Part shown: in pieces, positions 32,172 to 42,400 of the stretch
Position numbering within the stretch: position 1 is the first letter of the stretch
How the letters are laid out: every line of letters begins with the position of its first letter
Notes under the pieces: generated by a model
Told to the model about the DNA's origin: nothing
Seen by the model: only the letters and a program-made list of their open reading frames with translations
Database searches by the model: none
DNA from: Branchiostoma floridae
Taxonomy: Eukaryota; Chordata; Leptocardii; Amphioxiformes; Branchiostomatidae
DNA: 64,000 nt
NCBI RefSeq assembly: GCF_000003815.2
Contig: NC_049994.1
Location: 10,769,751 to 10,833,750, forward strand
Reading direction: 5' to 3'
Made by a program: the position numbers and the translations under genes

Positions 32172-32205
32172 TGCATTTACAACTGTTTTGACAGTTGTAA
32201 ATGCA
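32172..32205. repeat. Perfect 14-bp hairpin
   Basis: TGCATTTACAACTG and CAGTTGTAAATGCA are exact inverted repeats separated by six bases. No terminal structure or duplication is visible, so the nature of the hairpin is unknown. Confidence 0.7.
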
Positions 32206-32744
32206 ACTGGAGCTCTGTCTTGACACAGGCTGGATGACAACTATACCAAGGGACAAATATGTGAAGGCAGTTCAAAATCTGCAACTGGATCCAAATAGGA
32301 TATTTAATTCCGGACATATTAAGTGACATCCATCAATATTCTTCTGTGTCACTAGAATGAAGAAATCAATACTACATGTTGTAGTACATTTATTATTATT
32401 TTTTATATAAGCTAAACGTGTTGAAGTCACTAATTACTCGTAAGGATCATACAATCCTTGCAAGTTAGTGACACAAAACCTACTTGTTCTAAAGTCCAGA
32501 AGTAAATATCTAATTTGATTTATACAAAGTAACATTATATAGAGCAAGAGAGAAATCTTGGAAGCCAATATGCTATGGCATGTTTCCAAATTCTGCTGCC
32601 CCTCTCGAAAGTTATTTTCTGACCCCACTTTTTTAAGCATCCAAGGACTGTCCCTCCTTGCCTCTCCAATGGAAAGGTCCAATATTTGCTTTGGTCTGCT
32701 TACAAGTGAACTACAAGAATGCCACAGACTTACTTTGGTCATAC

Positions 32745-32986
32745 CCCCTTTCCACTAGGGCAGCGATCTCGCTGTGCTCTCTCTGCGACCTAAAATTTGA
32801 CACATCTCTCAAACGAATTGTTGAGAAAAAAAATCTTTTTATGCTTTGTGTGTTATGTTGTCTTTTCAGTGTCACTTTTACATTTTGTATGATATACCCA
32901 GTATGAAATCGAAGTTTGCACATATTCGTTTTAGGTCGCAGTGAGAGGGCGATGTGATCACCGTCTAGTGTAAAGGCGGCCTTAGG
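32745..32986. mobile_element. MITE with about 50-bp inverted repeats
   Basis: The left arm runs CCCTTTCCACTAGGGCAGCG to CTGCGACCTAAAA. The right arm runs TTTTAGGTCGCAGTGAGAGG to CACCGTCTAGTGTAAAGG. The arms are imperfect inverted repeats around an AT-rich centre. No protein is encoded; the minus-strand frame of 113 codons across it is an artefact of the repeat. Confidence 0.75.
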
Positions 32987-34231
32987 GGTTTCAGGTCTGA
33001 CCTGTACTGTTGATGATCGCCAGTTTCCTTGCAAGTCTGAAGCAGCAGACACATCATTGAAGCACCTGTCTTGTCACTGCAGTCTTGGAGTCTAGTAGTT
33101 TACTGTCAATGAATGTTGCATAGAATAGTGACATGGCACAAAAACTCACATTGGCCTGCTATCAACACCATACACAGATTGGCCTACTTTGTACAAGGGG
33201 GCAACACAACATTTCTACACAACAAACTTTCAGAAATGGATGTGTCCGCTTGTAATGCTGCTGTACCTGAAAATACTGCTAGGGGCACAGTATCAATGTT
33301 TCAAAATGACCTCAATAATTACCCACACCAAAATGCATACAAATCCATCAAAAGGAGCTTGAGTTAAAGGGATATATTGTAAAAAATAAAGTCAATTCCT
33401 GTCATTTTTCTACATTTCTACACTTCACAGCAATATTCAGAATGTATGGATACGACTTTGCTGTCCCGTGAGGACGTCTTGAAATATGCGCACTTCCTAC
33501 CGCCACTTGAGTTACCCGCCATTTTATCTAAATTTCTGATGAACCAAGCTCTAGAACGCGTTCGGTGGTTCGCTAGAATCGTTAGTGAAGTTTGTTGAAA
33601 GTCCCCGCGAAGCTCCGAAGATCTGCGACCGCAATAGTCAATTTGGAAATCTACGACTGAGTTACTTCTGGGTAGGCTACCCGGAAGTAAGTGAATTCTG
33701 TAACTTGTATGAAAGTCATATCATGGAGGATTGCACAAATATGCATTGACTAATTAATTATGTAAGTAAGTGACATTCTGATGAGCAACTAGCCTATTGC
33801 AATGAGAGTTTCATGTTTTACATGAAATAATTCACCTCTAAACGTTCTATTTGTTTTAGTGGCCACCATCATCTTGTTGATGTTTCTGACATTCCCAACA
33901 TTGCCTTTCATATATATGGTAATCTAAGGTGCAGGGTGGGATCACATCTTCAAGGTGCCTTCCATTCTGAGGAAATACTTCATTTGTGAGTTTGGTTTGA
34001 GTCTGAGTGTATACGAATCCACAATTCGTATAGAAATTTGATCTGTTTGGGTGGTTGTTCATGCTTTTGCTACATTCAGAGACTGAGCCAAATCCTTACA
34101 TCTCCTTGGCTAGGTGTATTGACTTTATAACACACATGCATTTTTCACTTCCATTATTATTTCCATGATTTTTCTTGCATAGATCCTTTGAAAAAAAACA
34201 AGGATTTGAATCGGTATCTGCACCTAATGAA

Positions 34232-34354
34232 GTACTAGCCAGAGTATCATCCTCCGTAGTAACCGCTGGCTCACGACTTTCACTTGCTAATCCGTGGTTA
34301 GCAAGCGAAAGTCGTGAGCAGCGGTTATACGGAGGATGATACTCAGGCTAATGC
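34232..34354. mobile_element. Foldback element of about 115 bp
   Basis: Two arms of about 53 bp (34236-34290 and 34298-34350) form an almost perfect palindrome with a 7-base centre. The arms include GTATCATCCTCCG and CTCACGACTTTC. Imperfect 9-bp flanks, ATGAAGTAC and ATGCAGTAC, look like a target-site duplication. Confidence 0.75.
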
Positions 34355-34613
34355 AGTACTACGTTTTCAACGAAATACTTTTAAAAATGTAACTTGAAAG
34401 TTGATGTGCCCAATAAGCTTAGGTGCCTCATCAGCAACAAGAGTTCGGAGACCTCCTATCTCTGTGAAATATTCATGGTTACACAAATGACTCCCATATC
34501 TACATTATCGCATATGCATGGTTACATTCACCTTACTTCATCATCATCATCATCATCGGTCGACGTGATCACACATGTTTGCACATGTTAACACACGACG
34601 GGGTTATACCGCA

Positions 34614-36325
34614 TATGGGGTGACATACCCTTTCGCTGGCTAATTACAAGACGGGGATGCGCCAGGTCTCCCGTCCGGGTGAATGATGTACATCACCGTG
34701 TGGCTGATACGGTATGTAGGTTCGCCAGGCCTACAACTGGGTGATTTGATCACCTTTAACTTATGCAGGTCAAAATGTTGACAGTGGATTCATTGTAAAG
34801 AATTGTGGAACTATTGTATTGATTATGTAAATTAGACTCTAGGAACTTATTTGCATAATTGGTATCATGTCATAAACGACATATTTTACATGCATTTTTG
34901 TCCTATAATGGAAAACAATGCAAATATAGATTTTTCTCATATTAAATCCTAATTTGCATGATTTTCTCTTCATTATGTACATCTCTGTCTAAGTTAATGC
35001 ATACTAAATATTATGGGAGTCCGTTCTTCCTTTCTTCAGTTATTCTCCGAAGATTTTGACAAAAGAGCCTCTGTAGTTCCAGAGCAAGCTGCTAGGCCAA
35101 ACCTTCACAATTTCTTCCTTGCATCACAAGCTATCTACCAACAAAATATCAAGATTACAGCATGTCCAGGTCAAAAGATACAAAAAACAGAATATCTGCT
35201 GCAGTTCCAAGATCACATACCAGGGGGACAAAAATCCACCTTGATGTTCGTCTTCCCAGTCCCCATTCACTTAACAAATATTATTACAATCCATTCATAG
35301 GGCTCTAATGTTATGTTGACCACAAATATCCAGAAACACATAACGTTACACACACACCCCAAACAATATCTCCATTTTTCATGGAGGTAATAATAATTGA
35401 AACGTTGACGGTTTTTAAAAAAGAATACAAAATTTAAACCCAAGGAAATTTTTGACGCATAGCGCTAGTTCACCTTTATCCGCGGGATGACCTTTGTCCG
35501 TTGTTTTTAAAAACAGCACATTTAGGAGTATTAAGTCTGCTGACAGTAGTCACAAATTTGCAATATTTTCAAAATTTAACCGTTAACGACTTTAACCGTT
35601 ATATCCCTAGATATGTTTTTTGTATAGGTTACTTGTTACCCTCGAATAAAGGTGAACCAGCGTTACTAGTATTAAAGCACCTAAGAGCACAAAGACCAAT
35701 GTGCCCCTATACCATGAATGGGCCCAAGATTTTTCAGCCCTGAGAATTTTGAATTAACGTTACTTTTTTCTATTAAGTCACCTCGAGATGGATCCTTCTA
35801 CCATTATTTTACTTGCATTTCCCTTTAAATTGTTTTGAANNNNNNNNNNNNNNNNNNNNNNNNNNNNNNNNNNNNNNNNNNNNNNNNNNNNNNNNNNNNN
35901 NNNNNNNNNNNNNNNNNNNNNNNNNNNNNNNNNNNNNNNATATATCAATTCATTCGAAATACACAGTTTTGGTGATGATTTGCAAAAAAACTTGATAAAA
36001 TGAAATAAAATGATTTTAAAGGCATCTATAAAAAAAAAAAAAAAAAAAAAAATTATTTGGCTCACTCTAGATCTACCCTTGTGCCAATTTTCAGGTTATT
36101 CGACCCAGGAATGACGGAGATAAATCCCAATAAAGATGGGGACAGAAGAAAAAGAAACGTGATGAAAACAGTATGTCACTCCATTCCATTTTTTTTTAAT
36201 CCATTACCTACGATATGAAATCCTTACTTCTTTTTAATCCTGGGCCATCAATTTAACTGGATAGGAGACCTGGCGCATCGCCATCTTGTATATTAAGCTA
36301 AAAGAAAGGGTATGCCACCCCATAA
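34614..36325. repeat. Pair of inverted repeats flanking a gap-containing segment
   Basis: A block of about 63 bp at 34614-34676 (CATACCCTTTCGCTGG, GATGCGCCAGGTCTCC) recurs as its reverse complement at about 36247-36325, at roughly 80 percent identity by eye. The segment between contains the 100-N gap and an unrecognised 95-codon frame (35013-35300). It could be one large element or two unrelated insertions of one family. Confidence 0.5.
35840..35939. other. Assembly gap (100 N)
   Basis: Exactly 100 unknown bases, a conventional placeholder for a gap of unknown size. Order and distance across it are therefore uncertain. This matters for the UBR4-like exons just to the right. Confidence 0.95.
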
Positions 36326-36403
36326 GTATAACCCCAATGGTGCTGTAATACACCATATGACGATGAGTGACTGACTTATACCTGAATATACAAAGACACA
36401 AAC

Positions 36404-39400
36404 CTTGGACTTTGCAGGAACAGTTTTGATTTCTTGAATCAAGATGGAGTCTGGTTTGACCATGATAACCACTGGAGTACCCGCAGTCTGAGTTAGACAG
36501 CAGATCAGCCCAGGATGGTTCAGCACTTCACTCCACTGGCACAGAGATGGACTGGTTCCTTTTCCTGCACCATTTGAACTACACACAGATAACATATTGG
36601 TGTCATGTTATAATTTTCTTAAGTAAGATGCTTCAGCATAAAACATCCAGCTGGCATTGAGTTCTTTATTCAAAAGGCAATTATCATGGAATGCCATTCA
36701 TGTCTGCCATGTTATTCCAGACAAAAAATTATTTCATGAAAAAGACATTAAACTTCTTACAGTACCTCCTTTATTAAGCTTGTCACTCACCGTATTTTAA
36801 CTGCATAATGAGCACCATACATTATATCTATATACAATACATTTTAAAATACATAGTGAGTGTGAGTGAGTGACATAAATACATACATGTACATTAGATA
36901 ACATGCAAGTGTCACCTACAGAAGACAATCTAAACTGGTCAATGATTCTAAGAGCTGCCAAACATTTTCCTCACTTTCCTTCCTGATAGAATTTAGAGAA
37001 TGGACAGACAGACAGACAACGTAATATCCCCCTTCACTTGGTGTGTACTAACAACCACATGTACTTACTACAGTCAAACCTGCTCAAGACGACCACCCAG
37101 AGGAACGGGTAAACATTAGGTCAGTTTGGACGCACATGGTTGGTTTGAAGAGTATCAACTCACAACATGCCCGAGGCATAGTATAAATGGTTTCTGTTGT
37201 GTTCAATGGCAAATAACAAGCACACGCACGCAAAGAAGTAAGTCAGCGAGGTGCTAAAATCTGACGCAAACTGGATGATTTCGGCACAAAATCATGCTAC
37301 TTATCATCAAAAATCGATGATACCTCAAGCTTGACATGGTCGTAATGGGCAGGGATTTGGTCCTGTGCAGTCCCAATTTTTGGTCGCATAATGCTTACGT
37401 CATTGGGGAAGATTTTGGGGACTGAGAAAAATCGGCGGTAATGACCAGGTGGTCGGTTTGAAGAGGTCTTGGGTTGCTTGGGCAGGCTTGACTGTATTTT
37501 GTTTCATGTCATACCTGGCCCGTGATAACGTTTGATACCAGTGTTCCAGACCGGATGATATACTGGTATATATGATAGAATACAACATTTGGTGCATTTC
37601 ACATTAAAATCTGTGTTTTCTTGAGTAGTTATAACATATGATGTAAATATTATACCCATTATTACCTTCATGAAATGTCATGGAGGTTATATTTTCACTC
37701 GTGTTGGTGTGTCTGTCTGTGAACAAGATAACTCAAGAACTGCTGGATGGATTGGTTTCATACTTGGTATGTTGGTAGGGTGTGCATGATGAAAGCTGGA
37801 AATGATTATATCCCCCCCCCCCCCACACACACAGCGACTTCCTTTGGTACTGCAGCACAACTTCTGGTTTTGCTATCTCATGTTCTGATTCTGAACAAGC
37901 TATGGTCACGATTCTGAGGTGTCACATAGCTCTTGTGCTCGGAAAGAAGTTACATAAGTTTGGGCCCCCTAGCGGCTAGTTTTGGGATAGCAGGGGCAAT
38001 TTTGTCAAAAACTTCTGAAGAAGATATTTAACTCAAGAAGGGAACAACAGGATTATTGGTAATACTATATACTATTAGGTACCTCGGACAATGTTGTTCA
38101 AGATAGAATAGTAATTGTAAAGTAATAGTACATTTGCACAATTAATGAGAATATTCTATGATTATGGATAACAGTTTTTCAATGTATCTCTTGTCCCAAA
38201 CACCCAAACACCGGTGCAAAGGCCTAGTGGGTAGAGTGTTCGCCCTGCATTCGGTAGGTCGTGAGTTCGATCCCCGGCCGAGTCATACCAAAGACTTTAA
38301 AATGGTACATGCTTCTTTCTCCGCTCAGCACTCAGCATTCGGGAAAGAGTATGGAAGTTGAACACACACCACTACCAGTGGACTAGCCTCCTGCTGTAGT
38401 GATTGCGTTGTGTGGCCCAAGGGCTACTGAAACGGAGATGGGCGCCGCCCTATGCGCCATCAGGCGCGGGAAGGAACTTTGACTTTGACTTGTCCCAAAC
38501 ATGATATGGTCTTGACATTGGGGTGATAAATAGCTTTCAGTGTCGTGACAAAGGGGGGCAAGTTTCAGACCCCCAACATTTAATTTTGGAACTGCAGGGG
38601 CATTTTTGTCAGGACACTCCAAAGAGGATAACTGCAGAAAGGAACGATTGCCATCATTTTAGGCATGCAGGTAGCTTTGGCAAAGGTGTTCATAATGACA
38701 TACATGTTATGCAAATGAGGACTTAATTTACATAATTAATGAGGAAATTGTATAATTCCATTCTTTTCAATAACTGGACTGCAATGAAAGTAACACATAA
38801 AATTAATATAAATTATGTTAGGTGGAACATAAGCAGATACCAAATATTAATGAGGAGCTGATTTCATAATATATGCAAAAAATGAAAACCACTGAATGAT
38901 TAATGATGGGAATTTGATACTTGTGACATGTGTAAATTAGTCAATGATGAGCATCACCATGTATACATCATGTTTACTTAATGTGTAAGTCATTTGCATA
39001 AACTTAACAAAAAAAGCTCTTAATATTTCATGGAGATAAGAGGTTGCCGAACTCTTACTAGTTATATCATATTTTCTTGGGTGGCCAGGTATAACATTTA
39101 CATTTTTTCATGTATATCATCCTCTGGCCATCCTCCTACCCGTGGTTGGGCTGGTACTTTTGATTCACCATGTTGTATTAAATTATTTTATATAATATGT
39201 TATACCCACCCAAGAAAACACACATTTTTATGCGAACTACGCCAGAAGTTCTGTGTCCCTGAGCAGACAGTTGTAACAACAATTATTATACAGAATGTTG
39301 GAATGGATGTTGTTCTTTTCCACTGTCACTTTTCTGCCAATCAAACTTAAGTTAAACAAGTACTGTTGCTAACTTTCAATTGGTTGGTCCTATGCTATAA

Positions 39401-42400
39401 ATACTACAGACATTCATTAAGTAGGACATGGAGTTCAGTATCAATGATTGTAACAACACTAACCTTCGCAGCGTCACTGGAAAGACAGGACTCAGCTCGG
39501 TCACGATTTTCTTCAGTGGAGAAATGAAGTTTTTCCCTGCAGACACAAAAATGTATTACAATGAGGAATTTTGTGTCTGAGTTTATTTGTAGGTGGTATC
39601 TCACTGCACTTGGGGCACCCGTGTGGTACTGCAGGTTTGAAAGATTACTCATCATCATCATCTTCAATACCAATACCAATAGCCCCGCAAGGGGCAACGT
39701 AGGGGAGAGTTGAGGTCCCTGGTTAGGCCAGTAGGCCTCCTGCCTGTCAAGGCAGGACTCAGAGCAATTACCACTGTACATGTGCCAGGCAATTGCAAGG
39801 CAGTCCACTTTGGAATGGTTCTAGGGAAAAACGAAAATTTATAGGCGTCTGTCATGAGCATCCTCCTAACGCCCGGTCCCAAACGGCATTAGCCTATGGG
39901 GCCCTGCTATCTAGATGCCTACCGGCCGTTATTATGATTGTCGCCACAAACCAGCTGTCAACCAATCAGAGAATAGGCTTTTCTTGGGCTTTTGGTTGTC
40001 CAAAGCTGTCTTGCAAAGGCCACTGGGAAGCTATCTGCCAACCATGATACTGTAACAGTGGTATTCAAGGACTGCTAAACCGAAGACGCCTAACGGCTTA
40101 AGCCTTTATGGCCGAACGGTTTGCACGTTCGATTTGTGATCCGGCTGCCCGGGTTCGGCGCGGGTTCGAATCCCGGGAGTCGGGGTGTTGTTTCTTTCTG
40201 TTCTTACTCGCCCCTCTGGTTGTTTCACTGGTTCCCACACCGGGAATCGAACCCGGGCCTTGGCGGTGAGAGCGCCAAATCCTAACCACTAGACCATATG
40301 GGAGACGCCTAACGGCTTAAGCCTTTATGGCCGAACGGTTTGCACGTTCGATTTGTGATCCGGCTGCCCGGGTTCGGCGCGGGTTCGAATCCCGGGAGTC
40401 GGGGTGTTGTTTCTTTCTGTTCTTACTCGCCCCTCTGGTTGTTTCACTGGTTCCCATGCCGACCCTGTGAGTAACAGGCTAGCGGATGTGCCACACAGGG
40501 ATGTCGAACTCGGAGATTCGAGGACGAATCTTGAAAAGAAAAGGGGGAGTAGTGTAACAGTGGTATTCAAGGACTGCTAAACCGAAGACGCCTAACGGCT
40601 TAAGCCTTTATGGCCGAACGGTTTGCACGTTCGATTTGTGATCCGGCTGCCCGGGTTTGGCGCGGGTTCGAATCCCGGGAGTCGGGGTGTTGTTTCTTTC
40701 TGTTCTTACTCGCCCCTCTGGTTGTTTCAATACGTATTACATAGCACCATCCTCCTACGCCCGATCCCCAACGGCTGACTGCCCATATAAGGGTAAGCTC
40801 ATCAATATTTATAAGCAGGGCGACGAGGAAAGTAACTGCGGGTAGGCCATGAGATAGCAGGGCCCCATAGGCTGAGTCAGCTAGCCGTTGGGGACCGTGC
40901 GTAGGAGGATGTGCGTGCGAAGATGAGTTGGTATTTTAGATGTTGACTCCCTGGGGTACCTCCTTGGGCAGGTTTGATTAAACTCTGTGTGTTTATATTT
41001 AGTAATATTATTCATACGTTTGTATAAAACAAGTGCTTTAAAAAAAGCTGTACCTTGCCGGGTAGTAGGGATTTCGTCAGGAAAAGGTACCTCGGCGCTT
41101 CACCAGTGTTCATCAGTTAACATGAGGATCACATCAAAATAATCAGAGACAACCACAGAGTTCCACATGTCGCCCCCCTCCCACCCCAATTCCTGTACGG
41201 GAAAGCTTTAGTGACTTCTCCAGCTGCCAATCCAGTCTCAAATCTATTTTTCACACAATACAAACTCTATCAAGGACATTCATAGTCACAAATGTCTTTA
41301 AAATGTACTTACCTGGCGACTAGTCCCGAAGTTTGCGGCTATTTTTTTGTTTCATGTTGTTGCAATGTACAAAGCGACACCTAGCAACTGTAGTATGAAA
41401 TGCAGCAAAAATCCCCAAGTGTAGGGAAATTTACCTCATTAACATAATCTATGTCAGATAAATTATTGGCACAATAAACCGGTATTGTAAAACTTTTTGA
41501 CCCACAATGAGTATGCATTATTCTTTATTACAAAATAAATTCCTTCTGATGCAATTTTTGATATATCTTTATGATAAACATGGGTTGAAGCGTAGATTTA
41601 TTTACGCTGGACCACATACGTCTAAAATACAGTTTTAATACTGGCCTGCAATGTACCCTTGTCTAACTAAGCCATAAAATTGGGCAAAGAGAAAAGGGCC
41701 TTTGGAAGGGCCTTTGGAAGGGCTGGGTTAACATTGCTTGAACCATTGATCCATCGAACCATGTAAAGATCGGGCCTCATTACCTTGCCGAGCTAAGGCC
41801 CGGCAAGGTAAAAAGTGAGGCGGGTGTTCTTCCTCCTGGGACTTTACCATTTAGTGGCATGCTTGATATGGGTGTCCCACCGCAAATCGTTAGACAGTTG
41901 TACTCCAAGATAGAGGTGGGACTTGACACCGGTGAGGGCTTCTCCGCAGAGGGAGTACTGAGTTATGATGGGGTGCCTTTTATGGGTGATATGGAGGATG
42001 TGACATTTAGAGGGATTGAACGGCATAAGCCAGAATGATTTTGCCATTCTGGTAACGTATCAACATATAAAACCCGACATATAAAAACCGAGTGAGCAAA
42101 GCGAACTCGTTGGTTTTATTCGGTGGTTATAGCAAAGGACCAGGCGTTACGACACCATATACACCTCGGGGTGGGTCATTAACCCTTAATTATGTCATGC
42201 CTAGGCTGCGATAATGTTCGATACAGGTGTTCCGGACAGTGTGATAAAAAGCCGTATCACACAGGCTTCGAAGTTTAATCACACAGGCTTCTATCAAATA
42301 ATTTGAACGGTTTCTGTGCACGCCAGCGCAGCGTCGTCGAAAATTCAAATACCTGATTCGGACATTGGGACATTACTGTTGAAACAATATATTATAGGGC

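Larger units (their letters stand above)
28347..36403. other. Gene-free, repeat-rich stretch
   Basis: No exon with splice support was found on either strand between the hnRNP A 3' UTR and the UBR4-like exons. It contains a CTAG-rich segment (29270-29755), several MITEs (31272, 32745, 34232), a pair of inverted repeats around 34614 and 36247, and a 100-base assembly gap (35840-35939). Isolated reading frames of 60-110 codons here look like chance. Confidence 0.6.
40051..40729 (+). mobile_element. Miniature LTR retroelement with three LTRs and an antisense tRNA-Glu
   Basis: The order is LTR (40051-40227, 177 bp), a base plus a full antisense tRNA-Glu with CCA complement (40228-40303), a 5'-truncated LTR (40304-40446), an internal segment of 106 bp (40447-40552) and an LTR (40553-40729). 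LTRs start TGTAACAG and end TTTCA. The 4-bp target duplication ATAC flanks the whole (40047-40050, 40730-40733). The internal segment opens with a primer-binding site (TGGTTCCCATGCCG) and closes with a polypurine tract (GAAAAGAAAAGGGGGAG). There is no gag or pol, so it is a TRIM-type non-autonomous element. Full-length LTRs differ at one base that I can see, so insertion is recent. Each LTR holds A- and B-box-like tRNA sequence. Confidence 0.9.

Noticed and set aside
38215-38290. A tRNA gene
   Set aside because: A and B boxes are present, but the sequence is the head of a SINE with a 13-bp target duplication and a GACTTT tail, and the cloverleaf is incomplete.
39404-39808. 134-codon minus-strand frame
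   Set aside because: Its central part overlaps the third UBR4-like exon but in a different frame. The splice phase from the neighbouring exons selects the other frame.
40232-40303. Ordinary genomic tRNA-Glu gene
   Set aside because: The fold is complete, but an encoded CCA, no T-run terminator and its exact position at an LTR/primer-binding junction make reverse transcription of a mature tRNA the better explanation. Residual transcription cannot be excluded.
40098-40570. Minus-strand frames of 63-81 codons, repeated again near 46443-46743
   Set aside because: They are reading frames through the LTRs and internal segment of the miniature LTR elements; repetition comes from the LTRs, not from a protein family.
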